From the NCBI GenBank assembly GCA_958439425.1, contig CAUBVH010000017.1, forward strand, positions 1-49,533: a DNA stretch of 49,533 nucleotides, in the 5' to 3' direction. The position numbers and the translations under genes were made by a program. The DNA is from an uncultured Collinsella sp. (GTDB lineage: Bacteria > Actinomycetota > Coriobacteriia > Coriobacteriales > Coriobacteriaceae). Below, in pieces: positions 34,229 through 41,651 of the stretch. Under the pieces are notes generated by a model that searched no databases, had not been told where the DNA came from, and was given only the letters and a program-made list of their open reading frames with translations. How positions within the stretch are numbered: the first letter of the stretch is position 1; each line of letters starts with the position of its first letter.

Positions 34229-34284
34229 GGATCCCGGGGGCGGCCGGAGTGGAGCCTGATGGGAGGGCGGCGGCAGCGCCGCCC

Positions 34285-34308
34285 GCCCGCGGGGCGCGCC
34301 CCGCGGGC
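34285..34308. repeat. 24-bp perfect GC palindrome, copy 1
   Basis: A perfect palindrome of only G and C upstream of the tRNA-Ala promoter; the same palindrome is at 34955-34978 before the second tRNA-Ala. Confidence 0.75.
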
Positions 34309-34438
34309 TTGGTCGGGCATCGAGGGGCCCAGACGCCCTGGACGCGCGCGCATCGGCCCCGCGGGCGACGGTCTCCGCCGTCGCGGCCCCGCGGGACTCC
34401 GGCGCCCGCGCCCCCGGAAAGTTTTTCCAAAAATTTCC

Positions 34439-34467
34439 TTGCATCGCCGTCCGAGTTCCCGTATAGT
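34439..34467 (+). promoter_or_regulatory. Promoter of tRNA-Ala copy 1
   Basis: TTGCAT (34439-34444) and TATAGT (34462-34467) with a 17-base spacer; the tRNA begins 13 bases after the -10 box. The second copy has the same promoter. Confidence 0.8.
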
Positions 34468-34479
34468 ACTTCTTCGCAC

Positions 34480-34552
34480 GGGGGCGTAGCTCAGCTGGGA
34501 GAGCGCTTGACTGGCAGTCAAGAGGTCAGGGGTTCGATCCCCCTCGTCTCCA
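34480..34552 (+). tRNA. tRNA-Ala (anticodon GGC), copy 1
   Basis: GGGGGCG pairs with CGTCTCC (two G-T pairs), D arm GTAGCTCAGCTGGGAGAGC, anticodon stem CTTGA/TCAAG around CTGGCAG giving anticodon GGC, T arm with GGTTCGATCC. CCA is not encoded. Identical to the copy at 35152. Confidence 0.93.
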
Positions 34553-34568
34553 CCCGAGCATTGAATGA

Positions 34569-34596
34569 GGCTCCAACGCAAGTTGGGGCCTTTTTT
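34569..34596 (+). terminator. Terminator of tRNA-Ala copy 1
   Basis: GGCTCCAAC and GTTGGGGCC pair around GCAA and run into six T. Confidence 0.85.
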
Positions 34597-34628
34597 CATA
34601 TTAGGCACACAAGGTCAAAGGCGGTAGC

Positions 34629-34661
34629 ATGATCCTCCTGGTCGACAAGATCGTGCGTTGA
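34629..34661 (+). pseudogene. Duplicated stub of the ABC-F gene
   Basis: ATG ATC CTC CTG GTC GAC AAG ATC is identical to the first eight codons of the ABC-F gene at 35300; then the sequence diverges and TGA follows two codons later. It shows how far the duplication extended: the ten-codon frame is not a gene. Confidence 0.8.
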
Positions 34662-34686
34662 ACGGGTGCCGCGCGCATGGTAGTAT
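34658..34686 (+). promoter_or_regulatory. Promoter of the CAT-anticodon tRNA
   Basis: TTGAAC (34658-34663) and TAGTAT (34681-34686) with 17 bases between. The -35 box overlaps the stop of the ABC-F stub. The tRNA starts 65 bases after the -10 box. Confidence 0.6.
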
Positions 34687-34751
34687 TTCACATCGTGGTT
34701 CAAAGCGTTGGAGGCTGTTCTGCCACCCCAACTGCAAGCGCCACTTTATAA

Positions 34752-34827
34752 GGGCTCTTGGCGCAACGGTTAGCGCAGGGGACTCATAATCCCTGGGTTC
34801 TGGGTTCGAATCCCGGAGGGCCCACCA
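34752..34827 (+). tRNA. tRNA with anticodon CAT (Met elongator or Ile2)
   Basis: The acceptor GGGCTCT pairs with AGGGCCC, D arm is GGCGCAACGGTTAGCGC, anticodon stem GGGA/TCCC with loop CTCATAA (anticodon CAT), T arm GGGTTCGAATCCC, encoded CCA at 34825-34827. CAT can be Met or, with lysidine, Ile2. The GACTCATAATC context fits either, so I leave it open. Confidence 0.9.
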
Positions 34828-34835
34828 GGTTTTTC

Positions 34836-34873
34836 AACAGGTCAGGCAATATGTCTGGCCTGTTTTCTTTTTC
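34836..34873 (+). terminator. Terminator of the CAT-anticodon tRNA
   Basis: AACAGGTCAG pairs with CTGGCCTGTT (one G-T) and is followed by TTTTCTTTTT. Confidence 0.75.
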
Positions 34874-34954
34874 ATGGCATTAGTTTTCACTTGCAAATAG
34901 CCTGCTTGCTCATTTCCGGGCGCCCTCGGTCGGCTGCCTGCGATGCCGCCGCCC

Positions 34955-34978
34955 GCCCGCGGGGCGCGCCCCGCGGGC
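34955..34978. repeat. 24-bp perfect GC palindrome, copy 2
   Basis: Same palindrome as 34285-34308, before the second tRNA-Ala promoter. Confidence 0.75.
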
Positions 34979-35110
34979 TTACTCGGGCATCGAGGGGCCC
35001 AGACGCCCTGGACGCGCGCCCGCATCGGCCCCGCGGGCGCTGGTCTCCGCCGTCGCGACCCCGCGGGACTCCGGCGCCCGCGCCCCCGGAAAGTTTTTCC
35101 AAAAATGTCC

Positions 35111-35139
35111 TTGCATCGCCGTCCGAGTTCCCGTATAGT
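35111..35139 (+). promoter_or_regulatory. Promoter of tRNA-Ala copy 2
   Basis: TTGCAT (35111-35116), 17 bases, TATAGT (35134-35139). Confidence 0.8.
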
Positions 35140-35151
35140 ACTTCTTCGCAC

Positions 35152-35224
35152 GGGGGCGTAGCTCAGCTGGGAGAGCGCTTGACTGGCAGTCAAGAGGTCA
35201 GGGGTTCGATCCCCCTCGTCTCCA
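35152..35224 (+). tRNA. tRNA-Ala (anticodon GGC), copy 2
   Basis: Identical in sequence and structure to the tRNA at 34480-34552; CCA not encoded. Followed by the same terminator and, 75 bases later, by the ABC-F gene. Confidence 0.93.
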
Positions 35225-35240
35225 CCCGAGCATTGAATGA

Positions 35241-35268
35241 GGCTCCAACGCAAGTTGGGGCCTTTTTT
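35241..35268 (+). terminator. Terminator of tRNA-Ala copy 2
   Basis: Same hairpin as after copy 1, six T. The ABC-F start lies 31 bases on, so its promoter may be tRNA read-through or lie within this gap. Confidence 0.85.
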
Positions 35269-35299
35269 CATATTGGCACACAAGGTCAAAGGCGGCACC

Positions 35300-37333
35300 A
35301 TGATCCTCCTGGTCGACAAGATCGAAAAAAGCTTCGGCGCACGCGTCCTCTTTAGCGGCGCGTCCTTCCAGATCAACCCCGGCGAGCGCTTCGCGCTCGT
35401 GGGCCCCAACGGCGCCGGCAAAACCACCATGCTCAAAATCATCATGGGCATCGACAGTCCCGACTCCGGCCAGGTCCAGTACGCAAAGGACTGCCAGGTG
35501 GGCTACCTAGAGCAGGAAACTAATCTGGAACAAAAGGACACCACCATCCTCGCTGAGGTCATGGCCGCCGCCAAGGAAATCCGCCGCATGGGCGAGCGCG
35601 CCAACGAGCTGCAGGCCCAGATCACCGAGCTCTCCGAGCAGGGCAAGGACGTCGAAGCACTCCTTAACGAGTACGGCCAGGTCCAGGACCGCTTTGAGCA
35701 CCTGGGCGGCTACGAGCTCGAGAGCAACGCCCGCAAGATCCTGTCCGGGCTGGGCTTTAAGGTCACTGACTTTGAGCGCCCATGCTCCGAGTTCTCGGGC
35801 GGCTGGCAGATGCGCATCGCGCTCGCCAAGCTCTTCCTGCGCCACCCCGACCTGCTGCTTCTGGACGAGCCCACCAACCACCTGGACCTCGAAAGCGTCC
35901 AGTGGCTGCGCGGCTTTATCGCCAACTACGACGGCGCCGTCCTCATCGTCAGCCACGACCGCGCCTTTATGGACGCCTGCGTCGACCATGTCGCCGCTCT
36001 CGAAAACCGCCGCGTGACCACCTACACCGGCAACTACAGCAGCTACCTCAAGCAGCGCGAGGACAACCTGGAGCAGATGCGCGCCAAGCGCGCCGCCCAG
36101 GAGCGCGACATCGCCCATATGCAGGTCTTCGTCGACAAGTTCCGCTACAAGCCCACCAAAGCCGCCCAGGCCCAGGAGCGCATCCGCAAGATCGAGCAGA
36201 TCAAAAAGGAGCTTGTCATCCTGCCCGAGGGCCACAAGCACATCGACTTTAAGTTCCCCGACCCGCCGCGCTCCGGCGACATGGTCGTGGGGCTCGAGGG
36301 CGTCTCCAAGTCCTACGGCGACAAGCACATCTACAGCAACATCGACCTCAAGCTCTACCGCGGCGAGCACGTGGCACTCGTCGGCCCCAACGGCGCCGGC
36401 AAGTCCACCCTCATGAAGATCCTCGCCGGCCTGGAGCCGCCCACCACCGGCACCCGCGATCTGGGCACCAACGTGGGCGTGGCCTATTACGCCCAGCACG
36501 CGCTCGAGGGCATGACCGAGTCCAACACCGTCCTGCAAGAGATCGACACCGTCACGCCCAAGTGGACCGTGCCGCAGCAGCGCAGCCTGCTGGGTGCCTT
36601 CCTGTTTAGCGACAACGACGCAATCGAAAAGCAGGTACGCGTCCTCTCCGGCGGTGAAAAGGCACGTCTGGCCCTGGCAAAGATGCTTGTGGCCCCCGAG
36701 GCGCTCCTGTGCCTGGACGAGCCCACCAACCACTTGGACATCGACTCGGTGGACATGCTCGAAAACGCCCTGCAAAATTTCCCCGGCACCATCGTGCTGA
36801 TCAGCCACGACGAGCACCTGGTGCGCGCCGTGGCCAACCGCATCATCGACATTCGCGACGGCAAGGTCACGGTCTACGACGGCGACTACGACTACTACCT
36901 CTACAAGCGCGAGGACCTCGCAGCCCGCGCCGCCGCCGAGGCGCCCAAGGAGAACGCGCCTGTGGCGGCCAAGTCCACCAAAGCCAGCGCCGCCCAGGCC
37001 GACACCCCCGCCGCGACGTCTAAGCCTGCCGAGGGCAAAAAGACCAAGGAGCAAAAGCGCGCCGAGGCCCAGGCCCGTGCCGCGCTCAACAAAAAGCTCA
37101 AGGGCGTGCGCAACCAGCTCAAGAAGATCGAGACCGAGCTTGACAAGAAGCGTGCCCGCTATGACGAGCTTATGGAATTGATGGCGAGCGAAGAGCTTTA
37201 TGCAGATCAGGACAAGTTCAACGCCGCGCTGGGGGAATATAACGGCCTTAAGCAAGAGCTGCCCAAGCTCGAGGACGAATGGCTGGAGCTTTCCACCCAG
37301 ATCGAAGAGGAGACCGCGCGTGAACTCTCGTAA
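35300..37333 (+). CDS. ABC-F family ATPase
   Basis: 677 residues from the ATG at 35300. Two ABC domains in one chain: first Walker A GPNGAGKTT (about 34-42), signature SGGWQMRIALAK, Walker B LLLLDEPTNHLD; second GPNGAGKST, SGGEKARLALAK and LLCLDEPTNHLD. A linker helix pair between the domains and an Ala/Lys/Glu-rich C-terminal coiled coil (about 570-677) complete the YdiF/Uup-type plan. No membrane segments: ABC-F proteins act on ribosomes, in translation regulation or in antibiotic resistance. Which sub-family cannot be fixed without a tree. It has the GC-rich codon use of the core genome. A stub of its start remains in the duplicated copy upstream. Confidence 0.9.
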   Translation: MILLVDKIEKSFGARVLFSGASFQINPGERFALVGPNGAGKTTMLKIIMGIDSPDSGQVQYAKDCQVGYLEQETNLEQKDTTILAEVMAAAKEIRRMGERANELQAQITELSEQGKDVEALLNEYGQVQDRFEHLGGYELESNARKILSGLGFKVTDFERPCSEFSGGWQMRIALAKLFLRHPDLLLLDEPTNHLDLESVQWLRGFIANYDGAVLIVSHDRAFMDACVDHVAALENRRVTTYTGNYSSYLKQREDNLEQMRAKRAAQERDIAHMQVFVDKFRYKPTKAAQAQERIRKIEQIKKELVILPEGHKHIDFKFPDPPRSGDMVVGLEGVSKSYGDKHIYSNIDLKLYRGEHVALVGPNGAGKSTLMKILAGLEPPTTGTRDLGTNVGVAYYAQHALEGMTESNTVLQEIDTVTPKWTVPQQRSLLGAFLFSDNDAIEKQVRVLSGGEKARLALAKMLVAPEALLCLDEPTNHLDIDSVDMLENALQNFPGTIVLISHDEHLVRAVANRIIDIRDGKVTVYDGDYDYYLYKREDLAARAAAEAPKENAPVAAKSTKASAAQADTPAATSKPAEGKKTKEQKRAEAQARAALNKKLKGVRNQLKKIETELDKKRARYDELMELMASEELYADQDKFNAALGEYNGLKQELPKLEDEWLELSTQIEEETARELS

Positions 37334-37616
37334 GGCCGCTGCCGTGGCGATGAGCATTATCGCCATCGCGTGCCGCATCTGCGGCATCTTTATGAGCGCG
37401 ATGACCGTGCTGCTGTGCTTTAGCGGCCTCACCGCCAAGCTGCAGATCGTAGGCTTTGTCGTTGAGCTTTCACGCGCGCTACCGAGCGCCATTGCCGGCT
37501 ACGGCGTCATCACATCGCCCTTTGGCGGCGTATTCCGCCTGGATTACGCCATCGTCGCCGTCATTTTGTTTGTGATCGACTACCTGCTCACGCGCGCCTC
37601 GCGCCGCGTCCGCTAG
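37320..37616 (+). CDS. Small hypothetical membrane protein
   Basis: 98 residues from a GTG at 37320 that overlaps the end of the ABC-F gene; an ATG at 37350 is the alternative. Two or three hydrophobic segments (AVAMSIIAIACRICGIFMSA, then VLLCFSGLTAKLQIVGFVVE and YAIVAVILFVIDYLL) and a basic end RASRRVR. I do not recognise it. Tight packing with the next gene (nine bases) suggests an operon with the M50 protease. Confidence 0.6.
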   Translation: MNSRKAAAVAMSIIAIACRICGIFMSAMTVLLCFSGLTAKLQIVGFVVELSRALPSAIAGYGVITSPFGGVFRLDYAIVAVILFVIDYLLTRASRRVR

Positions 37617-37625
37617 GGGAGCGCC

Positions 37626-38309
37626 ATGTCCAACAGCTACCTGATGAACCTGCTCGCAAGCGCCGTTGCCGTCATCTTGGGTATCGTCATCCACGAGAGC
37701 GCGCACGCCGCCGCGGCCTGGGCGCTCGGCGACAAGACGGCCCGTTCGCGCGGCCGCGTCTCGCTCAACCCGCTCAACCATATCGACCCGTTTGGCACCA
37801 TTATCCTTCCGCTGCTCATGCTCGCCGCCGGCGGCCCGGTGTTCGCTTTTGCCAAGCCCGTGCCCGTCTACCTCAACAACCTCAAGCACCCCAAGCGCGA
37901 CGAGGTCCTGGTGAGCGTGGCAGGCCCCGCGTCGAACATCGCACTCGCGTGCCTCGCGGCCGCCCTCATGCACGCAGCGTACGGCAACCTCTACGCCAGC
38001 ATGTCCTTTGCCGTGGCGTTCCAAATCATGAACTTCGGCGCCACCTTTATCGTGGTCAACCTGTCGCTCGCGTTCTTTAACCTCATTCCGATTCCGCCGC
38101 TCGACGGCTCGTCGATCATCGTTCCATTCCTCAAAGGCAAGGCACTCGCCAACTACTATCGTCTGCAGCAATACGCCATGCCCATACTCATCATCGTGCT
38201 GTATCTGCTGCCTATGTGGACAGGCATCGATGTGATCGGCCGCTATTTCGACGTTACCGTGTATCCGCTGGCTGAGCGGCTGCTCGACTTCGCAATCGCC
38301 GGCATCTAG
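37626..38309 (+). CDS. M50-family site-2 (intramembrane) metalloprotease
   Basis: 227 residues, mostly membrane. The zinc site is H23-E-S-A-H27 in the first helix, and the third ligand is in NLIPIPPLDGSS (about 153-164), the N-x-x-P-x-P-x-L-D-G motif of site-2 proteases. RVSLNPLNHIDPFGTI between them is also typical. There is no PDZ domain, so this is the short group seen in many actinobacteria. It would cut membrane-embedded substrates; the substrate is unknown. It stands immediately before scpA-scpB. Confidence 0.88.
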   Translation: MSNSYLMNLLASAVAVILGIVIHESAHAAAAWALGDKTARSRGRVSLNPLNHIDPFGTIILPLLMLAAGGPVFAFAKPVPVYLNNLKHPKRDEVLVSVAGPASNIALACLAAALMHAAYGNLYASMSFAVAFQIMNFGATFIVVNLSLAFFNLIPIPPLDGSSIIVPFLKGKALANYYRLQQYAMPILIIVLYLLPMWTGIDVIGRYFDVTVYPLAERLLDFAIAGI

Positions 38310-38393
38310 GGTAAACTTACAGGTCGACCGCGCAAAACGGTCGCAACATGCACCCAAACCGCGCCGCGAAGGCGCCGTCAAAGGAGGTCGAAG

Positions 38394-39203
38394 ATGTCGT
38401 ATCGCGTGTCGACGCAGGTCTACAGCGGACCGTTCGACCTGCTGCTGCAGCTGGTAACCCGTCAAAAAGTAGATATCGGCGCCATCTCCATTAGCGAGGT
38501 GGCCGAGCAATACCTTGCCGAGGTCGAGCGCATCGAGGCACTAGACCTGGACGTGGCGAGCGACTTTTTGCTGGTCGCGGCAACCCTTCTGGACATTAAG
38601 GCCGCCTCGCTGGTGCCCCAGGAGGCACCGCGCAACACCGACGACGATTACGAGGACGACGAAGACCTCGAGGAACTCAGTGCTCTCGACGGTGATGCCC
38701 TGCGCGAGGTCCTGATCCAGCGTCTAATCGCTTACAAACAGTTTAAGGGCGCGGCGGCAGCCCTTGGCGCGCGGATGCAGGCCGAGAGCCGCATGCATCC
38801 GCGCGTTGCCGGTCCCGACCCCGAGTTTTTGGGCCTTATGCCCGATTATCTGGCCGGCATCACCCTGCGCGGCCTGGCCGTTATCTGCGCCGACCTGGAC
38901 GGCAAGCGCCAGACCTTCCTGCTGGAGGCCGAGCACGTGGCGCCGCATCGCGTGCCGCTCGACCTGACGGTGGCCTCGGTCGACCGCTATACCATGGCGC
39001 ACCAAACCTGCACCTTCCGCGAGCTGCTGGACGGCGACGCCACCACCGAGCAGCTCGTCGTCACCTTCCTAGCCATGCTGGAGCTCGCCAAACGCGGCTC
39101 TCTCACGCTGAGCCAGGACGAGATCTTTGGAACCATCTGCATCAACCGAGTCGAGGGCGCCGAGGCATACGTGCCTGGCGAGGGCCCCGAGCTCACCGAA
39201 TAG
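38394..39203 (+). CDS. scpA: Segregation and condensation protein A
   Basis: 269 residues, a kleisin. The start TQVYSGPFDLLLQLVTRQKVDIGAI carries the FxGPLDLLL-type ScpA motif. An acidic loop (DDDYEDDEDLEEL) follows near 85, and a winged-helix end near 230-265. It joins the heads of SMC with ScpB and helps fold and separate chromosomes. GGAGG stands before the ATG. ScpB follows 11 bases later; smc is not in the window. Confidence 0.92.
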   Translation: MSYRVSTQVYSGPFDLLLQLVTRQKVDIGAISISEVAEQYLAEVERIEALDLDVASDFLLVAATLLDIKAASLVPQEAPRNTDDDYEDDEDLEELSALDGDALREVLIQRLIAYKQFKGAAAALGARMQAESRMHPRVAGPDPEFLGLMPDYLAGITLRGLAVICADLDGKRQTFLLEAEHVAPHRVPLDLTVASVDRYTMAHQTCTFRELLDGDATTEQLVVTFLAMLELAKRGSLTLSQDEIFGTICINRVEGAEAYVPGEGPELTE

Positions 39204-39214
39204 GAGCGGCAACT

Positions 39215-39943
39215 ATGTCAACCCTTTCTACGCTGGAGGCAAACAGCCTCAAAGGCGCCCTCGAGGCGCTGCTGCTGGTGTCGAGCGACCCCGTGAGCGC
39301 ATCCGCGCTGGCAGGTGCGCTGGATATCGCCCCCGGCGAGTGCGCGTCGCTGTTGGCCGAGCTCAAGGTTGAGTACGAGGAGGCCAACCGCGGCTTTCAG
39401 CTGCGCGAGGTCGCCGGTGGCTGGCGCCTATTCACGCACCCCGCCTACCACGATGTGGTCGAGGCCTACGTGCTGAGCTGGGATACGCAAAAGCTGTCGC
39501 AGGCGGCGCTCGAGACCCTGGCCGTCATCGCCTACCACCAGCCTGTCACGCGCGAGGTGGTCAAGGGTATCCGCGGCGTCAACTCCGACGGCGTCATCGC
39601 GTCGCTCGTGGACAAGGGCCTGGTGCGCGAGCTCGGCCGCGACCCCGAGCGCGGTCAGGCCATCATCTACGGCACGACCAACGCCTTCTTGGAGAAGTTC
39701 GGCCTGCGCTCCACCCGCGACCTGCCCGATCTGGAGCAGTTTGCCCCCGACGAGCAGTCGCGCCAGTTTATCCGCGAGCGCCTGAGCGGCCGCAGTATTC
39801 AGTCTACGCTCGAAGAACAGGCCGAGGACCTGGACGAAGAGCGCGAACTGATCGATACCGATGTTGAAGATGTTGAGGCAGTCGAGGACTTGGAGACCCT
39901 GGTCGTTGACGAGACCTCGGAGGATATGCATGACGAGAATTAA
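39215..39943 (+). CDS. scpB: Segregation and condensation protein B
   Basis: 242 residues with two winged-helix domains (KGALEALLLVSSDPVSASALA at the start, then ALETLAVIAYHQPVTREVVKGIRGVNSDGVI in the middle, a ScpB hallmark) and an acidic tail. It binds ScpA and completes the SMC complex. The next gene overlaps its end by 14 bases. Core GC content. Slightly longer at the acidic end than the shortest family members. Confidence 0.93.
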   Translation: MSTLSTLEANSLKGALEALLLVSSDPVSASALAGALDIAPGECASLLAELKVEYEEANRGFQLREVAGGWRLFTHPAYHDVVEAYVLSWDTQKLSQAALETLAVIAYHQPVTREVVKGIRGVNSDGVIASLVDKGLVRELGRDPERGQAIIYGTTNAFLEKFGLRSTRDLPDLEQFAPDEQSRQFIRERLSGRSIQSTLEEQAEDLDEERELIDTDVEDVEAVEDLETLVVDETSEDMHDEN

Positions 39944-40895
39944 CGAAGCAGGGGAGACGCGCACCGCCGGCGCTGCGGGCACGCCCGCGACCGATGCCCA
40001 GCCCGTCTACCCACACACGATGCGCCTACAGCGCTTTTTGGCTCGCGCGGGCGTGGCGAGCCGCCGCGGCTCGGAGGACCTGATGACCGCCGGCCGCGTG
40101 ACCGTCAACGGCCAGGTCGCGACCGAACTGGGTACCAAGGTCGACGTCGACCGCGACCATATCGAGGTCGACGGCATGCCCGTCAAGCTCAACCAGGGCG
40201 CCGTGTACCTGATGCTCTACAAGCCTACCGGCTACCTCACCACCATGAGCGATCCGCAGGAGCGCCCCTGCGTGGCAGATCTGGTTCCCCGCGACCGATT
40301 TCCGGGCCTGTTCCCGGTGGGTCGCCTGGACCGCGACACCACGGGCCTTTTGCTCTTTACCACCGACGGCGACCTGTCGCAGGACCTGCTGCACCCTAGC
40401 AAGCACGTCTACAAGACCTACCAGGCGCTCGTAGACGGCCACCTGACCGATCGCGACTTGGAGCCACTCCGTCGCGGCATCGAGCTCGACGACGGCCTAT
40501 GCCAGCCGGCGATCTGCCGCGTCATTACCGCGCGCGAGGCCGAGGCCGTGGCTCCGCAAGGCGTCAGGCCCGGCACCACCGCCGTGGAGGTCATCATCCG
40601 CGAGGGCCGCAAAAACCAGGTCAAGCGCATGCTGAGCAAGATCCACCATCCGGTGATCCGCCTGCACCGCTGTAACTTTGCCGGCCTGGAGCTCAAGGAC
40701 GTGGCCAAAGGCTCGTGGCGCGAACTCACCGACCGCGAGGTGCAGATCCTTAAGGCCGGCGGTATCCCTCCCAAGCAGGCCAACTCCAAACGCGCCGCCG
40801 CGCCGGCGACTAACACCGCCAGCCGCACGCGTCACCATGGGAGCCACGGCTCCGCGCCCAAGCGCAACACCTACCGCGAGCGCTACACGGGCTAA
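39930..40895 (+). CDS. RluB/RsuA-type pseudouridine synthase
   Basis: About 321 residues from the ATG at 39930, which lies inside scpB's end. An S4 RNA-binding domain (MRLQRFLARAGVASRRGSE, near residue 31) is followed by the RsuA/RluB catalytic core: GRLDRDTTGLLLFTTDGDL with the catalytic aspartate in RLDRDTTG. The C-terminal tail is basic and Ala/Thr/Lys rich. It makes pseudouridine in ribosomal RNA. RluB versus RsuA is not separable by eye, so I leave out a symbol. A start at 40020 would remove an unusual N-terminal extension. Confidence 0.88.
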   Translation: MTRINEAGETRTAGAAGTPATDAQPVYPHTMRLQRFLARAGVASRRGSEDLMTAGRVTVNGQVATELGTKVDVDRDHIEVDGMPVKLNQGAVYLMLYKPTGYLTTMSDPQERPCVADLVPRDRFPGLFPVGRLDRDTTGLLLFTTDGDLSQDLLHPSKHVYKTYQALVDGHLTDRDLEPLRRGIELDDGLCQPAICRVITAREAEAVAPQGVRPGTTAVEVIIREGRKNQVKRMLSKIHHPVIRLHRCNFAGLELKDVAKGSWRELTDREVQILKAGGIPPKQANSKRAAAPATNTASRTRHHGSHGSAPKRNTYRERYTG

Positions 40896-40961
40896 GCAAT
40901 TCGCCGCGCCCCAATGCCCGCGAACCATACCAGCACGTCAACAACCGAAAGGAAGCATTGC

Positions 40962-41648
40962 ATGATCGTCGCCATCGACGGCCCCGCCGGTTCCGGCAAG
41001 TCCACTATCGCCAAGGAGATCGCCCGCCAGCTGGGCTTTAACAAGCTCGACACGGGCGCCATGTATCGCGCCGTCACCTTCGCCGCGCTCGACCGCGGAA
41101 TCGACCTGGACGACGAGGCTGCCATCGATGCCCTCGCCGAGCAGATCGAGATTCGCTTTACCAACGACACCGGCGAGGACACGCGCCTGACCATCGACGG
41201 CAAGGACGCATCGGCTGCCATCCGCACCCCGCAGGTGGACGCCAACGTGTCCAAGGTCTCGGCCTACCCGGGCGTACGCGCCGCCATGCTCATCCACCAG
41301 CGCCGCGCCGCCGAGGACCGCGATATCGTCGCCGAGGGTCGCGACATCGGCACCGTCGTGTTCCCCAACGCGCAGGTCAAGGTCTTCCTGACCGCCGACC
41401 CGCGTGAGCGCGCCCGCCGCCGCGTGCTGCAGCGCCACCAAAACGACGCCCAGCCGCTTACTGCCGAGCAGCTCGAGGCCGAGGTCGATGAGACCCTCGA
41501 CGCCCTCAAGCAGCGCGACAAGCTCGACAGCAGCCGCGAGGTCGCACCGCTCGTGCCCGCCGAGGACGCCGTGCACGTCGACTCCACCGCCCACACCATC
41601 GACGAGGTCGTACGCATTATCGAGGACCTCATCAACCAAAGGAGGTAG
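40962..41648 (+). CDS. cmk: Cytidylate kinase
   Basis: 228 residues, the family length. The P-loop is GPAGSGKST (about 7-15), followed by LDTGAMYRAVTF for substrate binding. RDIGTVVFPNAQVKVFLTADP and a RARRR basic lid follow (about 120-155). It phosphorylates CMP/dCMP with ATP. GAAAGGA lies before the ATG. The plsC gene starts three bases after the stop, so it belongs to the operon with the genes that follow. Confidence 0.93.
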   Translation: MIVAIDGPAGSGKSTIAKEIARQLGFNKLDTGAMYRAVTFAALDRGIDLDDEAAIDALAEQIEIRFTNDTGEDTRLTIDGKDASAAIRTPQVDANVSKVSAYPGVRAAMLIHQRRAAEDRDIVAEGRDIGTVVFPNAQVKVFLTADPRERARRRVLQRHQNDAQPLTAEQLEAEVDETLDALKQRDKLDSSREVAPLVPAEDAVHVDSTAHTIDEVVRIIEDLINQRR

Positions 41649-41651
41649 CCC

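Larger units (their letters stand above)
34022..34664 (+). repeat. tRNA-Ala segment duplication, copy 1 (with a 214-bp insertion)
   Basis: From TGCTCACTTCCGG to the tenth codon of the ABC-F stub this segment matches 34908-35324 base for base with few changes: GC-rich leader with palindrome, promoter, tRNA-Ala, terminator and start of the ABC-F gene. The difference is 34070-34283 (214 bp), absent from copy 2 and bounded by GCCGCC on both sides. Confidence 0.85.
34908..35324 (+). repeat. tRNA-Ala segment duplication, copy 2
   Basis: It repeats copy 1 (34022-34664) without the 214-bp insertion. It runs into the intact ABC-F gene, so this is the copy in the original gene context. It includes the palindrome, promoter, tRNA-Ala and terminator listed separately. 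Confidence 0.85.

Noticed and set aside
34009..35451. Long minus-strand open frames over the two tRNA-Ala copies (containing GDEGDRTPDLLTASQ)
   Set aside because: They are the antisense reading of tRNA-Ala and its GC-rich leader, a well-known false protein. The plus-strand cloverleaf, promoter and terminator explain the sequence.
35507..37492. 661-codon minus-strand open frame
   Set aside because: Antisense to the ABC-F gene. GC-rich third positions suppress stops on the other strand; no family motif is seen and the plus frame has all ABC motifs. The same applies to long antisense frames at 13465-14565, 37479-38510, 40938-42116 and 47631-48797.
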